Below are positions 17,457 through 26,552 of a stretch of 64,000 bases of DNA, piece after piece. Location: contig NZ_BATJ01000011.1 of the NCBI RefSeq assembly GCF_000467125.1, positions 124,001 to 188,000 on the forward strand, in the 5' to 3' direction. Position 1 is the stretch's first letter. Every line of letters starts with the position of its first letter. This DNA comes from Vibrio proteolyticus NBRC 13287. Lineage in GTDB: Bacteria > Pseudomonadota > Gammaproteobacteria > Enterobacterales > Vibrionaceae. Below the pieces are notes generated by a model. That model had not been told where the DNA came from. It saw only the letters and a program-made list of their open reading frames with translations, and did not search any database. Both the position numbers and the translations under genes were made by a program.

Positions 17457-17813
17457 ATGAATCTGATAGTGCACATCCAGAAAGGGGTGAGAAAACAGGG
17501 TTATGAAATGGCCACTCGTCAGGCTTGGCGTTGTGGTATTAAAGCCAACCTTGTCAAACGCGTTGTTGGCGTGGTCAAAGGGCAGATCGTGTGTGTGGTG
17601 GAAGGCGTCAGAGCGGAATTGTCGACACCACTCAACAATCCGCTTCACACCGATGAGTGTCAGGGGCGTTATATTTTCATTGGTGGTATTTGTTGGGAAC
17701 CCAACGACATGATTGCGCCCGGTTTCCCTGATTTTATGTTTATGCATCTGCGAAACATGGGATCGAAGCACCGCTATATGACTGACGATGAGTTGTTTTT
17801 TAATCTGGCCTAA
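17457..17813 (+). CDS. Hypothetical protein (118 aa)
   Basis: 118-residue soluble protein beginning MNLIVHIQKGVRKQGYEMATRQAW with a GGGAG ribosome binding site nine bases upstream. An alternating beta pattern (VVGVVKGQIVCVVEGV, GRYIFIGGICW) suggests a small alpha/beta fold, reminiscent of but not matching acylphosphatase. No family is recognised. It is monocistronic, with a terminator for the opposite strand right after it. The longer antisense frame here is a shadow. Confidence 0.6.
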   Translation: MNLIVHIQKGVRKQGYEMATRQAWRCGIKANLVKRVVGVVKGQIVCVVEGVRAELSTPLNNPLHTDECQGRYIFIGGICWEPNDMIAPGFPDFMFMHLRNMGSKHRYMTDDELFFNLA

Positions 17814-17852
17814 ATCGTCCTTATTGAGCATCCTCAATCGCCTGCGAAAAAA

Positions 17853-17870
17853 AGCCACCGTCAGGTGGCT
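17853..17870 (-). terminator. Rho-independent terminator of the lipoprotein gene
   Basis: AGCCACC and GGTGGCT form a 7-bp stem with a 4-base loop, preceded on the + strand by a run of A that becomes a U-tract for leftward transcripts. It lies just after the stop of the leftward 491-aa lipoprotein gene. Confidence 0.75.
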
Positions 17871-17887
17871 AATTGTTAGGGGACTTA

Positions 17888-19363
17888 TTATTCTTTTGGA
17901 CAGTTTTCTGCAGACCAATTACTGCCGTCATCGGAGCATTGGTAAGTTCGGGTGCCGTTTTGGTAAAAATGCTCCTGCGTCCACAAACCACTGGAGTACC
18001 GCATAGTCAGTATCCCGGTGTAATCGTTGGTGCCGTTCTTGATGTACTGATATTTTTCACGAGACCAGCTATCAGCGCCATGAGCTTGTGTATTGCTCAG
18101 TTCCGCTGAGAGGGTATTCAACACATCAAGATCGCCTCGCTGATAGCTATCCAAACGATCTTGCAGGTTCACCAAATCCGGATATTTCGGGTTCTTTTGG
18201 TAGTAGTAGTTCCCTTTACTCAACAACATTTGATCTCGTTCATTGTCGTAAATCGCAGTGTAAAGCTGTTGGGAGTAATCGTTGCCGACATTGTTGTTCA
18301 CACACTCCTGCCAGCTGTCTTCGGTGGCGTCGGTGAATGAGCGGTTGGCGATGCCATAAATGGTCAGGGCATTAGCTTGTAGTTGCTGGGCAAATGTTTC
18401 ATCAATCAGGCAGCGATAAGTACCGGACGTTGTCCCCAGATACAGCCAGGCTTCTTTGCTGTAAGTTAATCCATCGACCTGTTTGGTATTGCGCTCAATT
18501 CGTTCCTTGAGTTGCAATGGATTGTCCAGATCAGCGCTCACCTGCTGCGTGATGCTGCTGAGCTTGTTGGCATAAAGAACAGTTTCTTTGCGATACCATT
18601 TGTCGACGGTTTGTTTTGCCGTGTAGTCCCAGTATTCCCAATAGTAATCCACATACGCCCGTTGTGCCGTCGGGTAGGCCAATTGCAGCTGTTTGGTTTC
18701 TTCGTATGAGCGCTTGATGGCTGGCATCAGGTTTTGCGCCAGTTGATACAGCTCGGCACTCTGACTTTTCACAAAGTCGCCATACAAGTCGCTGACGTCG
18801 ATGTTGTAGCGCTGCGCAATACGCAGCTCTTGCTCTTTGATATTTTGGACAATTTGATTCTGGCTGTTAATAGCCTGTTTCAGCGCCTGACAACTGTTGA
18901 GAGACTGCTTGTGAATGTCTTGTTGAATCTGGTTCCACAATACCGTGGTTAATGGCGTAGTGGACTTGATGGTGGCGTTATCACTGATGGCTTTGACCGG
19001 CGGGTACACCAGCTGGTAAGCCTCACTGATTGGGGTGTCTGGATGGTCGGCATCAATAGCGCCAACAGGGACATTGACGACGATCGGCGCGTAGTCGACG
19101 CAGTCTGCGTTGTTCCCAGTGATAGCCAGCCGGTAATTCCCTTCCGTATCCGTGATGTTGCTCGGTTCACCGCTGTCGAGTTGGCCGTTGTAGTTCAGGT
19201 CCAAAAATGCCGTGGCGCCTTTGATGTAGCCGTCGATTGCGGTCCCGGATACGCTGCGGGTTGGGGAAGGGGCTGGTGTGCTGTTGTTGCTCCCGCCACC
19301 GCCGCCCCCACAAGCTACCAAGCTTGCAGAGACAGAAAGAAGAATCAGGTGTTGAATATTCAT
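17888..19363 (-). CDS. Gly-tract lipoprotein, hypothetical
   Basis: 491-residue lipoprotein. The signal ends in LVACGGGGGGSNNSTPAPSPT: a lipid-anchored cysteine followed by a Gly and Pro/Ser spacer, a form common in Vibrio surface lipoproteins. Residues 40-95 form a small beta domain (GTAIDGYIKGATAFLDLNYNGQLD) of the type seen as a carboxypeptidase-regulatory-like repeat, with a calcium-loop-like DLNYNGQLDSGEP. The rest is helical and Tyr/Gln-rich. It is followed on the same strand by a terminator and preceded by another Gly-tract lipoprotein. Function unknown. Confidence 0.75.
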   Translation of the reverse strand: MNIQHLILLSVSASLVACGGGGGGSNNSTPAPSPTRSVSGTAIDGYIKGATAFLDLNYNGQLDSGEPSNITDTEGNYRLAITGNNADCVDYAPIVVNVPVGAIDADHPDTPISEAYQLVYPPVKAISDNATIKSTTPLTTVLWNQIQQDIHKQSLNSCQALKQAINSQNQIVQNIKEQELRIAQRYNIDVSDLYGDFVKSQSAELYQLAQNLMPAIKRSYEETKQLQLAYPTAQRAYVDYYWEYWDYTAKQTVDKWYRKETVLYANKLSSITQQVSADLDNPLQLKERIERNTKQVDGLTYSKEAWLYLGTTSGTYRCLIDETFAQQLQANALTIYGIANRSFTDATEDSWQECVNNNVGNDYSQQLYTAIYDNERDQMLLSKGNYYYQKNPKYPDLVNLQDRLDSYQRGDLDVLNTLSAELSNTQAHGADSWSREKYQYIKNGTNDYTGILTMRYSSGLWTQEHFYQNGTRTYQCSDDGSNWSAENCPKE

Positions 19364-19425
19364 TATTTTATCCTGTCATCGATGGAAAACCGGGTAAGCC
19401 CACGACAGGCTTCCCGGTCAGTAGA

Positions 19426-20811
19426 TTACTTGGCGATAGAATCCACGTGGGTAATGACCATGCCGCTGGGTACGTTGCTGAGGTTGGATAGCAACACAGG
19501 TTGGTTGTTGGCCGAATCCAGTTTGTACGCTTCGTAGTTGGAGGCGCCTAAGTAACCTTCACCAGCACTGACGTACACTGCGTTGTTGGCCGCGACAAGT
19601 GCTTTATCAAAGGTGATGACTTTGTCAGAAGTAAAAGTAAACAGGTTGTAGTTTTTTGAATCACCCGTTGATTTGTTGACCTGGCGTACTGCCAGTGTTT
19701 TACGGTTATCTGACTGGCAGATAAAGAAATCAGCGATGTCTTTCGTTGCCAGGTTTCCGTTGAAGTATGAGGCGTCGGAATCATCGTAGATGGTTTCTGT
19801 GGTGCCGCCAAACGTGACTTGACAGGTGTTGTCATTCACCGAGTAATCCGTAGTGGTAATCGGGTCAATCAGCGCTGCTGGCACTTCACGGGTGTTGATC
19901 AATTGGTCGGTACTGCTGTCGAGCTCCAAGATAAACAGCTTCGTGCTAGAGTAGTATTTGGTGTAGATAAATTCGCTGTTTGCCAGAGTTGAGTTAGCAA
20001 TGGCAAGCCTCTCGACATTCTCTTTGGCGACAAAGTTATACTCTTTGTTGTCTTTCAATGAGTACAGTTTGATGTTGTAGTCTTTGACATCAGAGACCAG
20101 ATAATCGGATGTTGCCTGCTGCCAGCGTGTGCTCCCTGTCGATGCGACTTTTTTCACTTCGGGTTCGCCGTTGGCACTGTTCAGGCCAAGCTGATACACG
20201 TCGCCTGTGGTTGAAATTGCCAGAGTGTAGTCTGAAAGGTTATTGGCCAGATCACCGCGAGCGAGGATTTTTTCAATCGTAAAGTCCAGTTCTTTCACGA
20301 CGCCTGCCTGATTGGCAAGCGCCAGTACATTTTTCGAGGTACTTTCGTTTGAGCTGCGGTTGACGTCTACGTACTGACACGTGGATTCGCTGTATTTGGC
20401 TGGGATACCTTCAATGTTCATTAAGAAAAGCGGTTGATTCCCCAGTTTCTCCAAAGTCATCGCGTTGTCATCAGCGTAGTTTGTTTTTGCTTTTAATGAC
20501 GGAGTAAACGGTGCGAGCTGACATTTCGATGCACTGTTGCTGGGTTCGGCAGACAAACTGTAGTCAATGACCTGATCCTGGCTGTCCATTAACAGACGGT
20601 AGTTGGCAGGATGAATCACGCTTTCGCCAACTTGACCCAGATTCAGGATAGCGCTGGCCTGGTAGTAGTCTTTGAAGGCCTGGGACAGGTCGTACTTTAC
20701 TTCACCAGTTTGTGCTGCGGGTTTGCTGTCACTGCTGCTTCCGCCGCCACCGCCGCCACATCCACTTAACACCAGGCTCGATATTGCTAATAAGGTTATT
20801 GTCTTGTTCAT
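19426..20811 (-). CDS. Gly-tract lipoprotein, hypothetical
   Basis: 461-residue lipoprotein with lipobox LSGC followed by GGGGGGSSSDSKP. The mature part is rich in beta-forming residues and Asn/Asp/Ser, with a repetitive beta pattern (DSSTDQLINTREVP, VNKSTGDSKNYNLFTFTSD) that could be a beta-propeller. It shares only the tethered signal with the next gene downstream, 62 bases away. The two are probably cotranscribed envelope proteins of unknown role. Confidence 0.75.
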   Translation of the reverse strand: MNKTITLLAISSLVLSGCGGGGGGSSSDSKPAAQTGEVKYDLSQAFKDYYQASAILNLGQVGESVIHPANYRLLMDSQDQVIDYSLSAEPSNSASKCQLAPFTPSLKAKTNYADDNAMTLEKLGNQPLFLMNIEGIPAKYSESTCQYVDVNRSSNESTSKNVLALANQAGVVKELDFTIEKILARGDLANNLSDYTLAISTTGDVYQLGLNSANGEPEVKKVASTGSTRWQQATSDYLVSDVKDYNIKLYSLKDNKEYNFVAKENVERLAIANSTLANSEFIYTKYYSSTKLFILELDSSTDQLINTREVPAALIDPITTTDYSVNDNTCQVTFGGTTETIYDDSDASYFNGNLATKDIADFFICQSDNRKTLAVRQVNKSTGDSKNYNLFTFTSDKVITFDKALVAANNAVYVSAGEGYLGASNYEAYKLDSANNQPVLLSNLSNVPSGMVITHVDSIAK

Positions 20812-20971
20812 TCTGAATCCTGTACTTTTTATTAAACAGTGTTTTTTATAGAACTCAGATCGTACAAATTTTATGTGGATTAAAACACGAAGGGATGATG
20901 CCGGCTCTTGCCTGTTTTTAGTGATGGTTTTGTGATTTTGTATCTACCTTGTTAATGACTTGGTATGAAAA

Positions 20972-21003
20972 GCCCTCTTTACATGTGAGGGAATAAAGAG
21001 GGC
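20972..21003. terminator. Hairpin downstream of the NapC-type gene
   Basis: GCCCTCTTTA and TAAAGAGGGC form a perfect 10-bp stem with a 12-base loop. It follows the leftward cytochrome operon. The AAAA preceding it on + supplies a short U-tract leftward. Confidence 0.7.
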
Positions 21004-21021
21004 AGAGGGAGGGCAATAAGG

Positions 21022-21600
21022 CTATTCGATGGTGATGCGTTTGTGGGCGATCCCCGTATGGCAGTCGATACAGGTTTCACCACGTTTCTCCATCAACTCA
21101 TGATTCAGTCTGGCTCGCTGAGGCTGCTGGCTCAGATCGAAGTTATCGCCCACGTGACAATGTCGGCAGTTTGCCGAGTCGTTCGCGACCATGTCATCCC
21201 AGACCATTTGCGCCAGTCGAGGGCGCTGTTGTTCAAAATTCTCCTTGGTGATGGTGCCAGCCAACATGTAGTAGATATCTGCAGTGGCCATGATTTTGAC
21301 TTTCATTTTATCGACGAACTCGTGTGGAACATGACAGTCAGCGCAAGTCGCCAGAACGTGTTGCTCATCAATGTAATGTGGCGAGGCTTTATATTCCTGA
21401 ACGATGGTGTCTATTTTTAGGTGACAACTGAAACAAAACGCATTCTGGTTTGATGCCACCATCACACCCTGAAAACCAGCTAAGCCGGTCAGCAGAACAA
21501 ATATGCCCACTGGTATGCCGAGCAGCAATGGCTTCTTCAGCCAGCGCCATAATCGCTGTTTCCTGGACAACGCATCATTACGGGAGGTGTTGTTTCCCAT
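21022..21600 (-). CDS. NapC/NirT family tetrahaem cytochrome c (quinol dehydrogenase)
   Basis: 192-residue membrane-anchored cytochrome. A basic N-terminus and one membrane helix (about residues 28-48, LLLGIPVGIFVLLTGLAG) are followed by four CXXCH haem sites: CFSCH, CADCH, CRHCH and CIDCH. Members take electrons from quinol and hand them to a periplasmic reductase. The ribosome binding site GAGGAGG is near perfect. It lies 47 bases after the octahaem HAO-like gene, so the likely chain is quinol to this protein to the HAO-like cytochrome. Confidence 0.92.
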   Translation of the reverse strand: MGNNTSRNDALSRKQRLWRWLKKPLLLGIPVGIFVLLTGLAGFQGVMVASNQNAFCFSCHLKIDTIVQEYKASPHYIDEQHVLATCADCHVPHEFVDKMKVKIMATADIYYMLAGTITKENFEQQRPRLAQMVWDDMVANDSANCRHCHVGDNFDLSQQPQRARLNHELMEKRGETCIDCHTGIAHKRITIE

Positions 21601-21647
21601 GCTTCCTCCTCAGGAGGCAGGTAGGTCTACCTGCCGTTCCGGAGTTG

Positions 21648-23117
21648 TTAGTTGCTTTCATCCAGATAGCGGGCTTTAAAGGCCGCTTGCGCTTCTTTAC
21701 GGGCACGCTTCACTGATTCCGGCTCCTTGCCACTGAACCATGCGTGTTCCGGGCGTTCCAGGATCTCTTCCAGCACTTTTCTTGCCCGTTTGGCGCCTTC
21801 GATATTACCAGCGTGTTCGGCTTTCTCGACGGTTTCCAAGTACTGAGGCACCATTTCGATGTAGAAACGCTCGGCGACCTCATACAGGCCATGCCATTGC
21901 ACGTAGTCCGGAGCCTGCATCGCTGCGCCGTGGCGTGCGCGACGGCCTTCGTGGTGCCAGAGGTAGAACCAGGTCCATTCAATTTCTTCGTCAAATCCGG
22001 TTTCTGTCAGCATGCCTTCTTGTTGCAATGTGGCCATCAGGGCTTTCCCTGGCTTAGCGAATTTGTCGTTGTACAAATTGACCAGTGAATCGAACTGTTG
22101 ATAGAAGTTATCTACCATCGACTTGGTATGGCAGGACTCACAAACGTTCTGCATATCGGCACGGCGGTCCTGCCACGATTTCGTTGCAACACCCATGGCT
22201 TTGTCTTTTGCATCAATTTTTTCCGACACAGCCGGGCGCAGTGTCCAGGAAATCCGGTTGCCGACATCGTGTGTCACAGGCAGCTCTCGCGTCGCGGACA
22301 TATGGCAGGTGGCACAGGTTGGTGCGGCGTCGTAATCTTCGCCGACGATCCATTTGGCGGAGTCCATGTTCATGCGATCCACATGCGCGAAGAAGTTAAT
22401 TCCGTGTTTGGACTCTTCGTAGATCTCTTTTTGTGGATGATCTGGGCCCAAATGGCATTTTCCGCACGCTTCCGGACGGCGTGCTTGTACCATGTCGAAT
22501 TCGTGACGCTGGTGGCAGGCACTACAGGCACCCAGGGAGCCGTCTGGATTGATGCGTCCGATCCCGGTGTTGGGCCAGGTGGCCGGGTCGAGATCGCCGT
22601 TCTCAAGTACTTTGACCTCTGAGCCATGGCACTGCCAGCATCCATTGACCGCTGCGGGAGACGCACCATTAAAGCTCAACGATCCCTCAACCACTTCTGC
22701 AAGGAAATTATCCAGTGAGCCGATGATTTTACCTGCATTGGCATGGTGACTGGCGGAAAACTCAGAGACTTCCTGAGTATGACAACTGCCGCAGTCTTTA
22801 GGCGAGACAATTACAGCAATGTCGAAACCCTGGTGCTTAATGGCGTCAGGATCTTTCGGTGAAGCTTGGTGGCATTCGTAGCAACCTACGTTGGCACCGT
22901 AGTGCTTCGAGCGGCCCCATTGCGCGTACAAAGACGGGTTTTCGTCTTTATGACATGCAGCGCATTCTTTGCTTTCGGCGCTGAGCTGCTCAAAAGGTTT
23001 CATGACCAGCGCTTTAGGTTGCGCGGCCACATGAGAAGATAAAACCAGTGTAATCATTGCCAGAACCACCACCAACCAAAGTGTCCCGGGCCTGTTAGTC
23101 AACCGTTCAAATTCCAT
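21648..23117 (-). CDS. Octahaem hydroxylamine-oxidoreductase-like cytochrome c
   Basis: 489-residue protein with an N-terminal signal segment (LWLVVVLAMITLVLSSHVAA) and eight CXXCH haem sites in the HAO order: CAACH, CYECH, CGSCH, CWQCH, CSACH, CGKCH, CATCH and CESCH. The block after the last haem (RARHGAAMQAPDYVQWHG) matches HAO-family proteins. In ammonia oxidisers HAO oxidises hydroxylamine. In heterotrophs that pair it with a NapC-type partner it is thought to work as a nitrite or hydroxylamine reductase. The gene order here fits the second role. Upstream is a near-consensus NarL/NarP heptamer pair. Confidence 0.9.
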   Translation of the reverse strand: MEFERLTNRPGTLWLVVVLAMITLVLSSHVAAQPKALVMKPFEQLSAESKECAACHKDENPSLYAQWGRSKHYGANVGCYECHQASPKDPDAIKHQGFDIAVIVSPKDCGSCHTQEVSEFSASHHANAGKIIGSLDNFLAEVVEGSLSFNGASPAAVNGCWQCHGSEVKVLENGDLDPATWPNTGIGRINPDGSLGACSACHQRHEFDMVQARRPEACGKCHLGPDHPQKEIYEESKHGINFFAHVDRMNMDSAKWIVGEDYDAAPTCATCHMSATRELPVTHDVGNRISWTLRPAVSEKIDAKDKAMGVATKSWQDRRADMQNVCESCHTKSMVDNFYQQFDSLVNLYNDKFAKPGKALMATLQQEGMLTETGFDEEIEWTWFYLWHHEGRRARHGAAMQAPDYVQWHGLYEVAERFYIEMVPQYLETVEKAEHAGNIEGAKRARKVLEEILERPEHAWFSGKEPESVKRARKEAQAAFKARYLDESN

Positions 23118-23271
23118 AATGAACCTCGTTCACAGGGATGCAGTACGTTGCTGCAAAGTTGTTTTCTATGGCGACTGCTTTACTTTCCGTTTCTATTCTA
23201 TAAGTGGCATGTATAAGCCACAAAAATAGTGTGGTTAAAGTGTAACCAAGATAACGTTCTCGGAATAAAAA

Positions 23272-23287
23272 TAACCCTAAAGGGGTA
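23272..23287 (-). promoter_or_regulatory. NarL/NarP-type 7-2-7 site upstream of the HAO-like gene
   Basis: Read leftward, TACCCCT-TT-AGGGTTA matches the 7-2-7 heptamer consensus TACYYMT-N2-AKRRGTA at 13 of 14 positions. It lies 155 bp upstream of the HAO-like start in a 259-bp gap. It predicts nitrate/nitrite control of the cytochrome operon. Confidence 0.6.
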
Positions 23288-23335
23288 GGTGTAACGGGCG
23301 GTTAGATAAGAGAAAAGCGGGATGGTGAGGAAAAG

Positions 23336-23361
23336 ACAACAGGGCCAGTCGGCCCTGTTGT
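23336..23361. terminator. Terminator of the ectoine operon
   Basis: ACAACAGGGCC and GGCCCTGTTGT form a perfect 11-bp stem with an AGTC loop, 15 bases beyond the leftward stop of ask. AAAAG on its left side gives a U-run for leftward transcripts; TTT follows on the right. Confidence 0.85.
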
Positions 23362-23376
23362 TTAATGGTTTGTCGA

Positions 23377-24798
23377 CTATGCGACTTTTGTCTGGCGCTC
23401 GTAATGTTCGCCGCAGAACGTGTCGTGCAAGGCACAAATACTGCTTTCGTACTTGTCGTCATCCACCACAAACTGAACGCTGACGTTACGCATAGAAGAG
23501 TGGACAGCAATTGGCGAAATACTCTGGCCTGTCAGAGCCAGGACGCCTTTGCTCAGCACCTCGTTAGTATTGATGTAGGCACCGATGACGGCGATCAGCG
23601 CAACCATAGAGCCGGTGATAGCGGCTTGTGGGAAACGTTTTTCTGCCTGATAGAGCAACTCATTGAGACTTTTGGTGTTACCACTCAGGTAGTAAGTGAT
23701 CGAGTTCGCGTTCATCTCTTTGCTCACCAGTTTTACTCGAGCGTCGGAGATCATCTCCATCATGTCGTAACTGACATTGTCGACTGCTCCCACCATGCCC
23801 TGATCAAAGATATGCAGCGCAAAGACTTTGCTTTTACCGGCGATGATCTCGATCTTGTCGCTATTTGGCTTAAACTTGGTCGAAATCAGTGTGCCCGGGT
23901 GGTCCGGTTCAAAGGTATTTTTCACCCGTAACGGGATGTCTTTCTGACGCAATCCTGAGGCGGCATTCGGGTGAATAGCCTCCATTCCCAGGTTGGCCAG
24001 CTGGTCAGCAACGTCAAAGTTAGTCTGTCCCATTGGGTGAACATTTTCCGGTCCGACGATACGCGGATCTGCACTGCTCAGGTGGTATTCTTTGTGAATG
24101 ATTGCCTGCTCGGCGTCCATCAGGCACGCGATCCGGCTGAACGTCATTTCACTGTAGCCACGATCATAGGTTTTCATCAGGCCCGCTTTACAATACGCAT
24201 AACCCGTAACGATCGGTAACTGATTGGTGCAGTCGATGTCTTTCATCGCATCAGCGATGACTTCATCGAGATCGCCCTCGAACTGATTTTCCCAACCGGA
24301 TAAATCCACAAATTTGGCGTTAATGCCAAGTGTTTTCAGTTTCAATGCCAGGTTATAGGCACTGTGAACTTCGCCAAGTGATGCCAGAAATTCACGAATC
24401 TGGGGCAAGTACTGGCGCAGGGTAAACTGGCTATACTGACAAGTATCGAGAATGTTCTCGACGCAGTTGGTCGCTTCGCTGATGCGAGCACGGATGAATT
24501 TATCCGCGCGGATACGATTCATGGGATCGGCAAACAAGTTCTCGTTGATCATCAACATACGCTGCTCAAGATCGGCCATCGACTGATGCCAGTCCTCATC
24601 CCGTTTGGCGATCATCTGGTAAACCCCAGGTTTACCGGAACGCTTACACTCCAGCAGGCCGTCGGTAATGCCGCCGTAGGCGGAAACCACGAACACACGG
24701 TTGTAGGGAGATTCTGGTTTCAGAATAATGTTGTCGATCACTGCATCGAATGCAGACATGGAGGTACCGCCGATTTTCTCTACGGTAATAGTCATCAT
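23377..24798 (-). CDS. ask: Aspartate kinase of the ectoine operon
   Basis: 473-residue aspartokinase. It starts with VEKIGGTSMSAFDAVIDN, the ectoine-type version of the KFGGTS nucleotide loop, and ends with ACT-domain sequence (residues about 320-460, SDARVKLVSKEMNANSI, VALIAVIGAY). It makes aspartyl phosphate, the entry to aspartate semialdehyde, the EctB substrate. Ectoine-cluster kinases are usually less sensitive to lysine/threonine feedback. It follows ectC after a 63-base gap that itself contains a terminator-like hairpin. Confidence 0.93.
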   Translation of the reverse strand: MMTITVEKIGGTSMSAFDAVIDNIILKPESPYNRVFVVSAYGGITDGLLECKRSGKPGVYQMIAKRDEDWHQSMADLEQRMLMINENLFADPMNRIRADKFIRARISEATNCVENILDTCQYSQFTLRQYLPQIREFLASLGEVHSAYNLALKLKTLGINAKFVDLSGWENQFEGDLDEVIADAMKDIDCTNQLPIVTGYAYCKAGLMKTYDRGYSEMTFSRIACLMDAEQAIIHKEYHLSSADPRIVGPENVHPMGQTNFDVADQLANLGMEAIHPNAASGLRQKDIPLRVKNTFEPDHPGTLISTKFKPNSDKIEIIAGKSKVFALHIFDQGMVGAVDNVSYDMMEMISDARVKLVSKEMNANSITYYLSGNTKSLNELLYQAEKRFPQAAITGSMVALIAVIGAYINTNEVLSKGVLALTGQSISPIAVHSSMRNVSVQFVVDDDKYESSICALHDTFCGEHYERQTKVA

Positions 24799-24837
24799 TG
24801 AGTCCTTGGTTGTATTGTGTTCTCGTTCAAATAAAAA

Positions 24838-24851
24838 GGGGCTTTCGCCCC
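24838..24851 (-). terminator. Terminator-like hairpin between ectC and ask
   Basis: Leftward it reads GGGGC-GAAA-GCCCC followed by a run of five T. The GNRA-type loop and U-tract make a compact intrinsic terminator inside the operon. It probably lowers ask relative to ectABC. Confidence 0.7.
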
Positions 24852-24861
24852 TGATAAGAGG

Positions 24862-25248
24862 TTATTCCACTAGTGGGTATACACCGTTTTCGTCGTGCGT
24901 TTCGGCACCGGTAATCGGCGGGTTGAAGACGCAAGCCATGACCATGTCACCACCGTCAAATGCGCGGAGGTAATGCTCATCATGCTTGTCCAGAATGTAG
25001 AGCGTACCCGGTTCGATTGGATAGGTTTTATCACCAATCACTTCAATTTCGCCACGGCCGGACATGCAGTACACCGACTCCAGGTGGTTTTTATAGTGGA
25101 TGTGCGTATTGGTTCCCGCATAGATCGTCGTGATGTGAAATGAGAAACCCATTTTGTCGTCTTTCAGCAGCATGCGGACACTTTCCCAGTTGTCTGCTAC
25201 TACGCGACGTTCACTGTTTTGACATTCTTCCAGGGTTCTTACGATCAT
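24862..25248 (-). CDS. ectC: L-ectoine synthase EctC
   Basis: 128-residue cupin that cyclises N-gamma-acetyl-diaminobutyrate to ectoine in the cytoplasm. It has the EctC opening [26 protein letters not shown] and the cupin blocks [20 protein letters not shown] and [16 protein letters not shown], where the metal ligands Glu, Tyr and His lie. Length is typical. It sits 10 bases after ectB. Confidence 0.96.
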   Translation of the reverse strand: MIVRTLEECQNSERRVVADNWESVRMLLKDDKMGFSFHITTIYAGTNTHIHYKNHLESVYCMSGRGEIEVIGDKTYPIEPGTLYILDKHDEHYLRAFDGGDMVMACVFNPPITGAETHDENGVYPLVE

Positions 25249-25258
25249 CTTTTACTCC

Positions 25259-26524
25259 TTAAGACGCTTTACGGGTGAGTTGAGGGGCGATAGTGTCGAC
25301 CGCCTGCTCAAAAATATGCAGACCCTGTTCAAGTTCCGACTCGCTGATGGTCAGCGGACAGAAGAACTTCACGACTTCGTCGTCTGGGCCGGCGGTTTCA
25401 ATGATCATGCCATTTTCGAAACACTCGCGCGCAATGGCGGAAGCGATTTCACCACGGCTACACTCGATTCCTTGCATCATGCCGCGACCTTTCAGGCGGC
25501 TGAACAAGCTCGGGTATTTACGCAGTGTGCGCTGCAATGCACGGGTCACCTGCGATGCTCGCTCGGCGATGTGTTTTTCAAACTCATCATTGGTCCAGTA
25601 CGTTTCGATAGTTTTCGTCGCCGTTACAAATGCATGGTTGTTGCCACGGAATGTACCGTTGTGCTCGCCGGGTAGCCAGATATCCAAATCCGGTTTCAGC
25701 AGTACCAGCGCCATCGGCAGGCCGTAACCACTGATGGATTTCGACAACGTGACGATGTCTGGTTCGATGCCCGCAGGCTCAAAGCTGAAGAAGGTACCCG
25801 TTCGGCCACAACCTGCCTGAATGTCATCGACGATCATCAGAATGTCGTGTTCTTTACAGAGTTTGTTCAGGCGCTGAAGCCATTCGTTCGAGGCTGCATT
25901 CAAGCCGCCTTCACCCTGAACGGTTTCCAGCAGCACTGCTGCCGGTTTGTCCAGACCACTTGAATTATCGTTCAACATGGTTTCAAACAGTTGCAGACCA
26001 TCAATGCCGGCATAACCTTCAAAAGGCAAACGACTCATGCCCGACAGAGGCATGCCCGCACCGCCACGGTGGTGTTGGTTACCGGTAGCAGATAAAGCAC
26101 CCGTGGTACAGCCGTGGAAACCGTTAGTGAAAGTCACAACGTTGGTACGCTGAGTGACCTTGCGCGCCAGTTTCAAAGCGGCCTCGACCGCATTAGTACC
26201 TGTAGGGCCAGTAAACTGCAGCTTGTAATCCAGGTTACGCGGCTTCAGGATGTATTGGGTAAACGCAGTAAGGAATTCCTCTTTGGCAGCAGAGTGCATG
26301 TCCAGACCGTGGGTCAGACCATCGCTGTCGATGTAGTCCAGAAGTACCTGCTTGAGGATGGCGTTATTGTGTCCGTAGTTCAGCGAACCGGCGCCAGCCA
26401 GAAAATCAAGATAGCGCTGGCCTTGGTTGTTGTACAACCAGCTGCCTTTCGCTGAGGTAAATACGGTTGGAAAACTGTTAGCGTATGAGCGTACATTTGA
26501 CTCTTGCTGATTAAAAATATCCAT
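25259..26524 (-). CDS. ectB: Diaminobutyrate-2-oxoglutarate transaminase EctB
   Basis: 421-residue class III aminotransferase. It converts aspartate semialdehyde and glutamate to 2,4-diaminobutyrate. The PLP-binding part shows MIVDDIQAGCGRTGTFFSFE and the Schiff-base lysine in TLSKSISGYGLPMAL (about residue 268). Its start MDIFNQQESNVRSYANSFP is typical of EctB. It lies 28 bases after ectA in the order ectA-ectB-ectC-ask. Confidence 0.96.
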   Translation of the reverse strand: MDIFNQQESNVRSYANSFPTVFTSAKGSWLYNNQGQRYLDFLAGAGSLNYGHNNAILKQVLLDYIDSDGLTHGLDMHSAAKEEFLTAFTQYILKPRNLDYKLQFTGPTGTNAVEAALKLARKVTQRTNVVTFTNGFHGCTTGALSATGNQHHRGGAGMPLSGMSRLPFEGYAGIDGLQLFETMLNDNSSGLDKPAAVLLETVQGEGGLNAASNEWLQRLNKLCKEHDILMIVDDIQAGCGRTGTFFSFEPAGIEPDIVTLSKSISGYGLPMALVLLKPDLDIWLPGEHNGTFRGNNHAFVTATKTIETYWTNDEFEKHIAERASQVTRALQRTLRKYPSLFSRLKGRGMMQGIECSRGEIASAIARECFENGMIIETAGPDDEVVKFFCPLTISESELEQGLHIFEQAVDTIAPQLTRKAS

Positions 26525-26552
26525 TGTGGACCTTTTCTTTTCCTTTAGTGAG

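Noticed and set aside
17346..17918. Leftward 190-aa open frame over the 118-aa gene
   Set aside because: Composition is atypical, there is no ribosome binding site, and the + strand frame has a good one and protein-like sequence. It also spans the terminator at 17853-17870.
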